Below are positions 23,401 to 35,582 of a stretch of 64,000 bases of DNA, in pieces (positions within the stretch are counted from its first letter, which is position 1; the number at the start of each line of letters is the position of its first letter). Below the pieces are notes generated by a model. That model saw only the letters and a list, made by a program, of their open reading frames with translations, was not told the DNA's origin and did no database searches. The stretch is from Edaphochlamys debaryana. Its lineage: Eukaryota > Chlorophyta > Chlorophyceae > Chlamydomonadales. The position numbers and the translations under genes were made by a program. The DNA lies in the NCBI GenBank assembly GCA_016858145.1, contig JAEHOE010000051.1:558001-622000 (forward strand), given 5' to 3'.

Positions 23401-26400
23401 CCGCCGCCAGACCCGCGGCGGCCGCGGCCGCGGCGTAGGCCCGCGTGCGGTCCCACACCGTGTCCCGGGAGGGCTCCGACCCGGCGGGGGGCTCTTGGGC
23501 GGAGGGCTCGTCGTTGCGGCTTTTCGAGGCGCGGGCCGTCGGAGGAGGAGGAGAGGGTGGTGGCGGGGGTGCGGAGAGGGCAGCAGGGCCGGGCCCGGGC
23601 CCAGGCTCGGCCTCCGCCTCCCCTTCGTCCTCGGTCGACAGAGGGTGGCCCGGCGCCACCCAGCCCAGCGCCTCCATCTCTGCGTCTGACCCGACCCCGG
23701 CCTCCGCCTCCGCTCGCAACTCCACGCCGTCCTCCGCCTCGCCGTCGCCCTCCCCGTCCGACCCAGATCCAGAATCGGGTTCAGATTCGGTGCCGTACAG
23801 GCGGCCGTTGCGCGTCTTCCAGTACGCGACCATGGCGGCTTTCTCGGCGGCCCTGATGGCCGCGAGGCCCTCGCTGAGCGCGGACTGGCTCTGACCGCTA
23901 GCAGCACCCGCACCGCCCGTGCTGTCCGCAGCCCCTGGCGCGCCCTCCGCGCCTGGCTCGCTCAGCAGGGCCTCGAGCCGTGCGCGGGCCTTGTTGGCAT
24001 GTTGCCGGATGGACCCCCGGGTCCGTCCGACCCAGATCGCCTCGAGCTTTGACCGCAGCTCCCTGGGCGGGCTGAGCAGCAGCTCACGGGTCAGGTAGTC
24101 GGCCGTGAGCTTGGACGTGGGGCCGGCCGGCGGCAAACGAGCCGCAGCCACGCTCCGCTTCTGGCGGTACTCCGCCCAGTACTCCGCCACGACTGCCTTC
24201 TTGGCAGCCTCTGCCGCCTGCAGCGAAGCCGCCAGCACTGGGTTGCCATTGGCGGCCGCCAGGGCCGCACTGGCGCCGCCGCCCTCAACCTCCCCGTCGC
24301 CCTCGCCGTCGCTATCCGCGTCCGCACGCTTGCCCGCCGCCTCGCCTTCCTCTCCGCGCTCATCTGCCGCGTCGCCGTCTGCATCCCCGCTCGGAGCGCC
24401 ATGGAGCCGCAGCAGACGGTTGTGGACCGAGCGCCACCGGGAGCGTACCTGCTCGCGGCTGAGGCCGCGCCAAGCGGCCTCCAGCGTCGTACGGAGCTCG
24501 TCCGGTGGGCCGAGCAGCACCTCCTCCCGGTAGTACGACTCGCCCCAACGCAGCTGCCGCGGGCCCGCCACGTCCACCGGGCCACCTGTCACGAAGTCAT
24601 CGAGCGCGCGGGAGAGGGCCGCCACGTGGGCTGACGTCACCACGCCCGCGTCCGAGAGTTGCTTGGCCAGGTCCGTCAGCCTGCGGGGTTGTGCACATGG
24701 AGGCAGCGGGGTCTCGAGTCGTTGCGGCAACAGGGAATAAAGAGGCCCAGAGCCTCTGGCGGCTGTGTAGGAAGCAGTGACAGGCAGCGCTCACAAGAAC
24801 AAGCCTCCCACTTCCACGAACAGGCTTAGGCAGGGCTCGAGCCGAGCTGAGCAGAACCCGACCGCGTCATGCGAAGCCGCGGGCCCCGGCGCGCTCGCTC
24901 ACCTGCTGGCGTGGATGCTCAGGTTGTTCTTCCGACGCACAACCATGTGACGAGTGGCCTGGTCCAGGGCGGCCACCACCTCCTCCGGGGGCTGGGTCAC
25001 GAGCCAGGCCGACATGTAACCCACGCTGCTGCCGGACGCCGTGGGGCTGCCCTCCGCCTCGTCGTCTGCCTCCGCGCCCGAGCCCGCCGGGCCCATGTCC
25101 ACGTCAGCATCCACGTCAGCGTCCACGTCAGCGCCAGCGCCAGCACTGGCGGCGGCGTCAGCCTCGGCCGCAGTGGCACCGGCGGCGTCCTGGGTGTTGG
25201 CGGCTTTGGCGGCGGCGCCCGCCGCCAGGGCGGTCTGCTTGGCGGAGGCGACAACGCGGAGGCGAGCCAGGAGCCCAGAGGCGTTCAGCTGGCCGGAGCG
25301 AAGCGCGGCCTGCAGGGGATTGCAAGAGGGCGGAGAGGACCCGAACGTCAGGGCTGGGGAGCACCGCGATCCCACAGGAAGCGCATATCATACCATCTGG
25401 TGCGATGCGGAAGGCAGAAGCTCAGTCAGTGCGAATGCACTCGGGCGCTCAGTGAGGAAGCCATGCGACTCGAGCGACGGACACTCTGACATAGCAAGCA
25501 GTGCTGAGTCTGTCTTCTGTCGAGATTGAAATGAGATCGCACGCACCAAGAGGGCCTTGTCCAGCTCGTTGGCCACGCCCTGAACGTATCGGAAGGTCCG
25601 GGAGCTCCACAGGGCAGCCAGTGCCGCCTGAGCAAGCTCGAGGCATCGCGACTCGGCGATTGGCGGCGTTTGGGGCTTAGGCCCAGCGGGGCCCGGGGCC
25701 CCCTGCGGACCGCGCGCTTTGGTGCTGCGGGCAGACGGCTCAGGCTCCGAGGGCGCGGAGGGCGCTGGCGTGAGGAGGAGGGCGCCGGGTTGCTTTAGGG
25801 CGCCCGGGACCACTTGCTGTACGACGTGGAGTTGCTCGTCCAGGTGGTGCGGCGCGGGGTGGTTGCCGGCGGCCGCAAGTTCGTTGAGGTGGTCGGTCGC
25901 GGCGGATGTGTACTCCTGCGGGGCATGCAGAAGAACGAAGGTCGGAGTCAATGACTCAAAGAGTGGCTGTAAACTCACGGGCAATGGGGCACAACCAAGC
26001 AGAAGCATCAAGCGGCACGGGGGAGGGATTACAGCCGGGTCAGGAGGCGCTGAAGAGTGGAAAAGAATGGATAACACCCGGAATTAAGATGCTCCGAGCA
26101 TGCAAACACGGGGCGCAGGCCTCACGTCGAGGTCCTTTCTGAGGCTCCAGGTGACCACGAGGCACGCAGCCAGCTGCTCCGGCGGCTCGGCGATGGCCTC
26201 GGGCGTCAGCACCGCCTCCGCCTCCATGCCGAAACGGGCCTGCGTGCGCGCCTCCATGGCCGCGGCCTTCCGCTCGGCCGCTTGCGCCGGGGACAGGCGG
26301 CCCTCCGCCATCAGGTCCTGCGGGCGCCAGAGGAAGCGGGGTTTGACCTAGGCGAAGGCGGCCATGCAACCCGTTTCCTACTCGGAATGGCCGCATCTAG

Positions 26401-29400
26401 TGTCATCTCCACACCCCTGGGCCCCGGCGAGCGCCGTTGGGCTCCCAGCCGCAAGCGGCCATCGCCTCCTCCCCAGACCAGGCCATGGGCGGCCAATGCC
26501 ATCGCGCTTGCACTGCCTTGCACGTTCCGCCCCGGCCCCACAGCCCCATCACGCTCACATCGAGCAGCTTGACGGCGCGCCGGTAGTGCTCGATGATTCG
26601 CGCCGCACTGCGGCAGTTCCGTCGCATGCCCAAGGCCAGGGCGTCGCGCAGGGTCTGCGGCGTGCCCCCCAGCAGCACCTCCCGCGTCATGTAGCCGGTC
26701 CGCGTGACCGCAGACTGCGAGCCGGACCGCGGCTCGGGCTGGGGCGGTGCCGCGGCTGCGACCGTGAGCGGCACAGCGGTCGACCGGCCGGCCGGCTCGG
26801 CCCCGGGCTCCTCGGCCGCCGCCGCCTGTGCGACGTCGTCGTGTCCGGAGGAAGTAGGGCCCTCAGCGGCGCTCCGGAACACGTCCCTGGCAGCAGCCTC
26901 GGCCTCGGCAACGGCCCGCAACCTGGCGGCTGTGCCGCGGGAACCGAACGGGATCCTGCGCTCCTCGGACAGCGTTCGCAGCCGCGACCTCGCGGCGGAT
27001 GCGTGCTTGGTGAGCTGCACGTGGCCAGGCAGGCAAGGGGCAGCAGGTCAGGGTAGGAGTTGCAGAAAGGGCGAGGAGGTTGGTGGGAGCTTGAGGAGAG
27101 GGGTGCTATTCGATGCAGGCCCGCCACAGGCTGGACGGGAACTTACGTGGTGCTTTGTAGGGAGCGCGCACCACTCCTCCAACAGCGCCGCCTGCGAGGG
27201 GAAACGCAACGGCCCAGGCATAGATAAGGAAGGCCAGGCTCAGCAGCGGATGGGCCAGATGGCACCGCCGAGCAGCGTCGCATCGTATAACCCAGGTTAA
27301 ACCTGAATGCACCGCGCGTGCCCACAGAGCTTATTCCCCTTTGGCTACGGCAGTGTTAAGAAGCCCCCTTTGCACTCTGCACGCTTGCCTTCAGCTCGGT
27401 AGCGTTCAGGAGCAGCAAATTGTTGGTGAGGTAGCTGAGCGTACTGGGCGACGCTCGCCCGCGCCGCGGGGCCGGAACCCGCGGCCCCGCCTCCGCCCAT
27501 TCCAGCGGAGCAGCGTCCACCGCGTCAGGCGCCGGCTCCGCATGGGCCGCCTCCTCAGAGCCTGACGCTGGCTCTTCAGCGGACAGCGGCTCCCCCTTGA
27601 TGGCCGCGCGGGCCGCTGCTCGGGCGGCCTCCACGGCCTGGAGGCGGGCCGCGAGCTCCAGCGACTTGGGGCCGCCGGGGATGAGCGCCGCTTGGGAGAG
27701 CTCCAGCAGGCGGCGGTTGGCTTCGCGGGCATGGACGCTGGCCTGTGGGGGGATCCGTGGTGAGGGATGAAGATAAGATGAGCGTGATAGCGATTAGGGG
27801 TGAGTGCCAGGCGCCGTTCGGGCGGAAGGTGACAAGGCCTCGGCGGGTGCGTTTGGTGGGGCCAAAGGAAGGAGGTGTTGCTCACGACAGGGCCTACCTT
27901 GAGCGTATCGCCCAAGTCCGCCCACTTGTCAGCCAGGACGGCCTGCATGCGTTGGCGTGGGGTTGAGGGGGAGTCGCTTGACCCGGTTTCCTGCCGGGAT
28001 TCCCCCCAATCGCAAGCATCCACGCGCCTCCTGAGCCCGTCCCCTTTGAGCGCGGCTCTGTCTCCGTCGTTCGCCCTGCCGCCGTCCCGCTCAAGCCCCC
28101 TCCACCCGCCCTCGCGCTGCCCTGCGCAGCACACACCGTGCCCTCAACACACTTGGCAGCCGCCCGCGCAGCCGCCCACCCACCTGCATCTGCTCCACCG
28201 GGAGCAGCAGCAACGACTCATCCATGTAGCGCGTGATTTTGCCGGAACGGTTGGCAAAGATGCTGGTCGTGGACCCATCCAAGGCCGCATAAGCTTGGTC
28301 CCGGGCTGCTTGGACGGCCTCAAGGCGGGCTGTGAGTTCGCTGGAGCCGCCCGGAATGCTGCCCGCTTCCGCAAGCTTGTGCAGGCACCGCTTGGCCTCG
28401 CGGGCATGGGAGCTGGCCTGCGCGGAAGGACATAGTCGTGCTCAGGCTTTTGTCGAGATATACGGAGAATGATGCCGAAGAACTTTCAGCAGAGTGCAGC
28501 GGCAGCAGCACAGCAAGTTCCGGTAGCAGCAAGCAACGTGGCAGCGGGGCGCGGCTGCCTCGAAGCGAGACCCACTTGGAGCTTGTCGACCAGCGTCGTC
28601 CAGTGCTGCACGAAGAATGCCTGCAAGGGTTGGTTTGGGCGCATGTTGCCTACATATGGGTACCGGAGGCCTGCCTCAGCGTCTGTGGCGTCGCAGTGGG
28701 GTCGAGCCGACGACTGAGGTCTCGGGCGTGATGTATGCATCTCCACTCTGCAGCCGATTCAGCCCACCTGGCCGACTAGGCCCACTCCCATGCCACACGA
28801 GCCCAACTGACGGACGCCCTGCGCCATCGACCCACGCACCGGCTCCCGCACCAGCGCCCGCAGGACCCCTGCGCTCAGCCCCCAGACTCCCTGCAGACCA
28901 TCCCTCCGGCCGCCGTCCCTCACCTGCATCTCCTCCACGGGTAGCAGCAGCACGCTCTCATCCAGGTAAGCTGTGGGGCTGCCGGGCCGGGGCTTGATGA
29001 CGGCGGGTGGCGCCGCATCGGAGGCCAGGGCGCGCTGGCCCTCCACCCGTGCCACCTCAGCCAGACGGGCAATCACCCCCAGCTGCTGCTCCAGGAGTTC
29101 GGGCGCCGGGTGCTCGCCCCAGGCCACCAGGCATTGAAGCTCCGTCGAGGCCGCGGCGGCAAGCGTCTGCAGGGGAGGCACGGATGTCAGTGCCGGGCAG
29201 ATCCGATCAGGAGGGGCAGGGTAGCGCTCAGGCTAGCTCGCGCCCTTGTTGTGAGGCGGGCCGGGCAGACGGTATCTGCAGAGGCACGATCTAAGTGGTG
29301 CCTGGCACCCAAGCACATGCCAACGAACGAATCCCAGGAGGGGCACGGTAAGGCCGAGGGCGGGGAGCGCGCGTGGTTGTGAGGCGGGTCGGGCAGATGA

Positions 29401-32400
29401 TGAACGCACGGCCCACCTGCACCGTATCGCCGTATCGCTTGATGCTCCAGGAGGCCGCCAGCGCCGCTTCCAGCTCGGAGGGTTCTGCTGCTAGGTGCGG
29501 CCTCACTAACGCTGCGGCGTCAAGCCAGCGCGCGCCGACTGTCCGGGCCTGCAGAACCGCATCCTCGCGAGCCTCCGCCTCCTCCACGGACAGCTCGCCC
29601 TTCGCGACGAGCTCCTGCGATGGGTTGAACGGCGCGGCCAAACGCAGGGGTGCGGTCATGTTGTTGCCGCCAGCATTCCCATGGACACTCATCACCAAGC
29701 CCCTGTCCATTTCCTTCCAGCAAGCAACATCAGCAAGCAACAAAGGTCCCTGAAGCGGCCAACTCTTGTCAGGTAGGTGGTGATTGAGCCCAGCAGGCCG
29801 CTAACCGCGGGGACCTGGAGCTCATCTGATTGTGCCCCACACACGCTGTGCAGATAACCGTGCCACGGCCCGGCAAGATAACCCACGAGCTGAGCGGGTC
29901 GTGCCGCACGCTCGCCAAGCACCGATGGCCAAGGCACGAACTCGGTTAGCTCACAGCGCCGCACCCTCCCGCCTGCACGTCACAACCCACCTGCAGGACT
30001 TCAATTGCCTTGTCGCTGTGGGTGTGCACGGCCTGCCGGCTGACGCAGTGCTGCCGGAAGGCCAGGGATAGGCCATCCCTCAGCTCGGCCTCGGAGCCGC
30101 CGAGCATCAGCTCCGGCGTCAGATAGTCGGTCGTGGGCAGGAACGCGCCCGCCTCGTCCCGTAGGCGATTCGCCGCGTAGCTCTGGATCTTGTTGACAGG
30201 CTGTGCCTGGAATCGGCTGTCCGGCTTTGCGGTGACAGACTGGGTTCCGCCTGCTCCTGCATCTGCCTCGGCCGTCGGCCGCTGCCGCCCCTGTTGTGGC
30301 CCCGACCGCTCCGACGCGGAGTCTTCCTCCGCATACCCCGCCTGCGCCGGCTCCGTCCTCAGCGGCTCGTGAGCACGCCTGGCAGGCGGCTGCGCTGCCC
30401 CGGCGGCGGCTGCCTCGGCCGCCGCCTCCGCGTCAGCCGCCAGGTCCGACAGCACCTGCAGCTGCTGCTGCAGCAGGTGCGGTGCGGGGTGCTCGCTGAT
30501 GGAGGCGCGGTAGCGCAGCTCCGCGGCCGCTGCCGCGGCCAGCGTCTGCGGGGATGAGCACATGGGCGTCAACCTGGGTGCGGCCTCGGTGGCGCAGCGC
30601 ACCGCATTCGCACCGCACCCACGCACACACACGTTACCCTCTCACCACGAGCTCCCAGGCCTCAGCTGACCGCCCTCACAGGTAAACAACACCGCTGACC
30701 CGCGTGCGTCCCCTGCAGCCCCCCGCCGCCCCGCACCTGCACCGTCTCTCCGTCCCGGGTGTGAAGCCACTTGCGCCAGCCCCTGCTGACCAGCTCCTCC
30801 CGCAGCGCCTCCACTGGCGCCGCCAGCACCTCCCGCGTCAGCGTGCGGGCCGCATGAAGCCACCGCATGCCCAGCATGCGACCCGCCTCCACCGCCTGCA
30901 GCCGCTCCGCCGCCTCCACCGCCGCCAGACGGCCCTCCGCCTGCAGCGCCTGCGGGAGGGACGGCAGCGGAGACTGAGGGATTATACCTAGGCGGCGTTT
31001 CTCCAACCCGGCAACTCCGCCAAGCGCAGTACGGCGCTGTGCCTATCGCGCCAACCCGAAGAGCTGAGCCAACCGCATCGAGGCCCCCGCTTAATCACAA
31101 TGTTGCCCCAGCCCGGGAACAGGCCCGGGCGGCCGCCGCCTCACCTCGAGCGCCTGCGTCGCCGCCCGGTGGTGCAACCGGGCCACGTCCTTCGGCTTAA
31201 GCCTGGCTGGCGACCGCTCCCGAACCGCCACCATGACCTCATCACGAAGGTCCGCCGGCGAGCCGCCAAGCAGCACCTCGGGCGTAAGGTACGCCGTCAA
31301 CTCCGCGTTGCTCGGCTCCGACCCGGCCCCGGCCCCCTGCTGTCCTCCGCTACCTGAGCTGGCGGCCTCCGCCTCCGCCGGCCCTGCCACGGGCCCGGAA
31401 CCAAACACGGCAACCGGCTCAGGCCCAGGCTGCCTCTGGGGCTCTGATGGGGCACGAGCCTTGGGCGCAGCGGCCTCCGGCCACGCGTCATCCTCGCTGG
31501 GCGTGTGCCGCTGCCGGGGCAGGACCCTGGCGGCCGCGTCGTGGGCTGCCTGAACGGCGTCTAGGCGGGAGGCGAGCGCTCGGTGGCCCCCCGGCAGCCG
31601 CCGGGCGTCTGAGAGGGTCCGCAGGCGGTGCTCGGCCTCGGAGGAGTGGCGCTGCACCTGCGGGCGGGCAGCGAGAAAGGAGGAGCGAAGAGCGGCGAGA
31701 GGAGGAGGGTCAAGGCCGGGTACGGGCCGGGAGCGAGGGGCAAGGGAAGAAGTCCAGTGCGATGTAGCGGGTGCGGGGGGAGTGTCCAAGAAAGCGGGCT
31801 GGGGGCTGGATGGGCCAACGGGTCCGGGGATATACTCACGTTCTGGATCGAGGGCAGCGAGCTCCACACGCTGACGAGGGTCTCCTGCGGGTGGAACGGG
31901 CGATCTGAGGTCAGTCGGGACGTACAAGGCATGGCCCGGTAGCAACGCGGTCAAGCGCATGCAATACCTAGCACGCCACAGCCACTCAGGAGCCCCGCTC
32001 GCCTGCAGCTTGGACGGCGGAAGCAGGAGCATGGCCTCATTGAGGTAGCTCGTGGAGGCGCCCTTGCGAAGCGACATCCGCATAACCCCTTCTCCTCCGG
32101 CACCTCCGCCGCCGCCGCTGCCTCCGATCCAGCCGCCACCGCCGCCTGCAGCGCTGGCCTCCCGGCGCGCCGCCGCCGCGGGCTGCGCGCGGCCTACCGC
32201 CCTCAGCTGCTCCTCGAGCTGCTGGGGCGCGGGGTGCTGGCCCATGGCGGCTCGGTACCGCAGCTCCACCTCCGTCGCGGCTGCCACCACCTGCGCCACG
32301 CCACAACACATCACGCTAAGAATTAGTGCCAGACGCCCGGCACTGGCGTCAAGCCATACGGGCTGCTGCAACTGCTGCAATAGCGATAGCCTGAAAAGCC

Positions 32401-35210
32401 GACAACCCTGCCGACACCTGGCACCCGTTCAACGTCAACCCTGCTCGCCCCTCACCTCCACGGACTCTCCGCCCTGCCTGGACCCCCACGCCTCCACCAG
32501 GGCCATCTCCAGCTGCGCGGGCGGTGCCGCCAGCAGCTGCGGCGTCAGCAGCGCTTCGGCCTCCAGCCAGCGCCGCGCCAGCACCGCAGCGTCCTCCACC
32601 GCCTTTGCTCGCTCCTGCGCCTCCGCCCCGGAAATGCGCCCTGACCGCCGCAGGCCCTGCGTAGGGGCACCGACCACAGCACCCGTCAGCGCCCGGGCCC
32701 AACTCACATCATGCCAACTGAGCTGAGCCGGCTGTGCTATGAAGTGCTTTCTAACCCGCCCACGCCTTCCCATGCCTTACCTCGAGCAGCGACTCTGCCG
32801 CCTGGCAGTGCGCAAACAGCGCGTCCCCGCGGCTGCTGTGCCGCGCGTTCTGCCGCATGGCCAGAGTCAGGGCATCCCGCATGGCCGCCGGGGAGCCACC
32901 CAGCAGCAGCTGCGGCGTGATGTAGGCGGTGGCGGGGAGCAGCGTGCCGGCGGGTCCGCGGGCGCGGCCCTCAGCCACGGGCGAAGGCTCCACAGCCGCC
33001 TTGGCGGCGCTGTAGGCTGCCTTCACCGCTGCCAGCCGCGCCCCGAGCGCTGGGGACATGGGGCCGCCGCGGAGCTCGCCAGCCTCCGCCAGCGCACGCA
33101 GCCGAGCCACGGCCGCCTGTGCGTGACGGCCCACCTGCATTGGGCGGGGGATCATGGGATCGTGTTAAGCCGTGACGTGGTTGGGGTGTTGGCCAGGGCC
33201 CGGGCCCGGGCCAGAAGGAGGGCACGCATGAGCTGGCCTGTAAAGAGGATTGGCCGAGGCAGCCCGACTCACGTAGTGGGCGTTGGGAAGGGAGGACCAA
33301 GCTTGCAGCAGTGACGCCTGCGTGGGGGGTGAGGTGCTGAATCTCCAGAACCAGACCCAGAGCTGCTCCCGACGACGCGCGCCCACACACCCATCAACTC
33401 GCACCGAGCCACGCCTCCCCATGACCCCGACCCCAAGCCCCCTCGGCCGCACCTGCAGCTCGTCGGGCGGCCTCAGCAGCAGCCCGCGGCCCATGTAGGC
33501 CAGCGGACCACCCGCCTCCGCCCCCGCCCGGGCAGCCCCCGTGAGGGCCTGGGCCCCCGCGAGGACCGCTCCGCCGGGCCGCTGTGCCCTCCCAGCTGCT
33601 GCTGCTGCTCCCCCTTCCTCGTCCTCCCCTTTCGCCTCCTCCTCCCCGTCCGTGTCATCCGCATCAGCGCCCTCCACGAGCCAGGAGCTGCCCAGGGCGT
33701 CCTCCGCCCGGCAGCGAGCCCGCTCCACCGCCTGGAGCCGGTCCGCGAGGGTGGAACCCAAGCCCGCGAGCCGACCCTCCTGGGCCAGCTGCTGCAGCCT
33801 GCCCGTCGCAATCCCGGCGTGCCGTGCGACCTGGGCGTACGGACATTGTCGTACACATGTAGGTGGTCAGCAGGACGGCCGGTGAGAAGCGGGGCGCCCG
33901 GACCCGAGCAGGAGGCGGGAGATCCATTTGACCCCTTGCCGACCTACCCAATGTAGTCAAAACCATCCACCTAGCCCACGCCCCCAACCAACACGTTTCC
34001 ACTCACCGTCTCGCTGTCCGGAAGCTGAAGCCACGCCTCCACGAGAGCTTCCTGTGGACGTGAAAGTGGATAGCGAGAGCGTGCGTAAATGCAAGCCTTC
34101 GACCGGCTTCGGGCCACCACGGCTGCAATGCCGTCTGATACTGCAACAACAAACCTGCAGCTTGGAAGCGGGCGCCAGAAGGGTCGCATCTTCCAGGTAC
34201 GACAGGGCGGGGCCCCGGCCGTTGCCGACCACGGCAGTACCAGCGCTCCTTGCAGCTCCACGGCTTACCCCGCCAGAGCTGGGCCCAGGTCGGTATGCGG
34301 ACCCATGGCTGCTGCCGTTGCTGTGTCCACTCGTGCCATTGCTGCTACTGCTGCTGCCGTTGCTAGCGGCGCCCAGCTTCTCGACAACCACCTGGCTGCC
34401 GCGGCCGTTGCCGTTAGCGCCATTGTGGGGCACCGCTGATGCTGCCTCGCCGCCGCCGCCCTCCTCCGGTGCTAGCTCCACGTACACGCGGCTCACCGCC
34501 CCGCCGCCCGGCACCCCGCCCTGGCGCGCAACGACGCGGCGCGTGGCGCCCTGGGGCAGCGTGCCGACCCCCGGCCTGGTCCCCAGGGCAGCAGCTGCAG
34601 ACGGTGCTGCAGGGAGGGGGGCGCTCGGGGAGCCGGAGGGCCCCGCTGTGGCTGTGCCGTCGGTTCGGTCCTCAGAGATACCTGGGCAGGGGCAGGGCGG
34701 GTTGGTGACGCGACTCAACAGTTGGCAGATCCGGGCCCGCCAAGCCAGCGCCCTCGCCAAGCATCCACCCTAGCATGCACCAGCAGCTAGGCAGGTTAAT
34801 ATTGGAAATGTACTTGGAGTGTGGGATCAGCGCTGGGGTAAGCGGTGCGTGGCGTGGAGCCGTGGGGCCACGCGGAGAGGCGCTGAGGCACGTTGCCCAG
34901 CACCCCCGCCGCGTTCGCCTACACCGGGTGCGCTGCTGCTGGCGGAGCCCACCGCACCTGGGTCGTTCAGCATCTCCCAGAGCAGCTCCTCGTCCGGGTG
35001 CGTCGGGGCAGCCGCGACCGGCCGGCCTCGGCGCTGCATCCACGCCGGGCGCCCTAGTGCGGGCGCCCGCGCAGCGGAAGGAGCCCGTCCTGCCAGCGAA
35101 GCAGTCCATGGGTCGCGCCGGCCGCGCCGCTTCAGCGCGAGGAGGCTGCATAGCGGCCAAGCGCTGTTTGGTCGGAGTGTTTCCCTCTCAACGAGCCGAT
35201 CCTCCCGCAT
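14446..35210 (-). CDS. Giant (about 4,285-residue) Ala-rich protein with degenerate 45-residue helical-hairpin repeats
   Basis: Forty exons close in frame: 35210-34958, 34681-34155, 34051-34007, 33830-33453, 33317-33273, 33134-32781, 32656-32456, 32290-32003, 31884-31840, 31657-31145, 30949-30737, 30545-29991, 29614-29417, 29166-28924, 28620-28576, 28417-28184, 27942-27898, 27742-27389, 27191-27147, 27014-26559, 26317-26126, 25915-25547, 25309-24903, 24680-23312, 23102-23043, 22883-22773, 22581-22510, 22297-22007, 21759-21503, 21314-20963, 20758-20696, 20357-19961, 19898-19162, 18991-18203, 17969-17781, 17459-17310, 17119-16898, 16740-16015, 15798-15637, 15351-14446. Introns are phase 0 except after exons 1, 23, 29 and 32. 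Three have GC donors. Repeats fit xxLLxPPxxLxxxLxxxW, a loop, then HxxxAxxRLxxLxxxGxL, interpreted as two helices. Linkers are long, Ala/Gly- or acid-rich. The C-terminus (exons 38-40) is low-complexity and ends in a basic tail. The N-terminus is Arg/Ala-rich and could be an organelle presequence. I recognise no family. A scaffold or nucleic-acid-binding solenoid is only a guess. Individual small exons (25-27, 31) are less certain. Confidence 0.72.
25547..34200 (-). repeat. Protein-coding a-b-c super-repeat inside the giant gene
   Basis: Three module types recur. Type a is split by introns as YxxxxLLLxPxxxLQ | a 15-residue exon | xxxHxxxAxxRLxxL, as in YLNEAMLLLPPSKLQ and YLDESVLLLPVEEMQ. Type b reads YLTPELLLGGSxxxLRDAL and lies within one exon (32.9, 31.2, 30.1 and 26.7 kb). 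Type c reads LTPxxLAAPPxxLExALVxxW and is followed by HPAPxxLxxQL (32.5/32.2, 30.8/30.5, 29.5/29.1, 26.2/25.85 kb). Order from the N-terminus: a a b c, a b c, b c, a a a b c. This points to repeated duplication of multi-exon blocks. Consensus and order were read by eye. Confidence 0.75.
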
Positions 35211-35582
35211 CGGCCCCTCTAGTCCTTGCTACTTATCACGCCTCGTCCTCTGCAGCATTCCACGCGGTCTGTTGGTCAACAAGGGCGCAATTTAGGTTCT
35301 AGACGCTTGACGACTGTCGTTGCTCAAATGGCTCTCCAGTGATGTCTAGCAAATTTATATTGCATTTGGTGATGTTTGGGAGCGCATGGTCCCGTCACGA
35401 GCCAGCCCCGCCAGGTCGCCATGGCGAGCTGGATGAAAGGGCGCTGGGGTCTTCCGCGAGCGCTGCTTCCGTCCAGAACATTGTAAACCAGTTCGCCATA
35501 CCAGCTCCTTCTTCCTCCACAAGAGCGACCTTGGCCATCCCACTAGTGCACGCATCCTCTTCTCGCGCGGCGCCTGCCTGAG
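35211..35582. promoter_or_regulatory. Shared divergent promoter region
   Basis: 372 bp separate the start codon of the giant minus-strand gene from that of the plus-strand gene at 35583. The most AT-rich part, AAATTTATATTGCATTTGG (about 35350-35368), contains a TATA-like TTTATATT about 230 bp before the plus-strand ATG. No other motif is obvious. Confidence 0.4.

Noticed and set aside
14446..35210. Assignment of the giant protein to the OPR family
   Set aside because: PPxEL motifs resemble OPR superficially, but the spacing is about 45 residues, the Trp and the RLxxL positions differ, and no LLWAxAxL core is present.
14446..35210. Splitting the region into several smaller genes
   Set aside because: Every junction tested, including 19.9 kb and 24.9 kb where phases change, continues the frame; no in-frame stop with a promoter-like gap was found.
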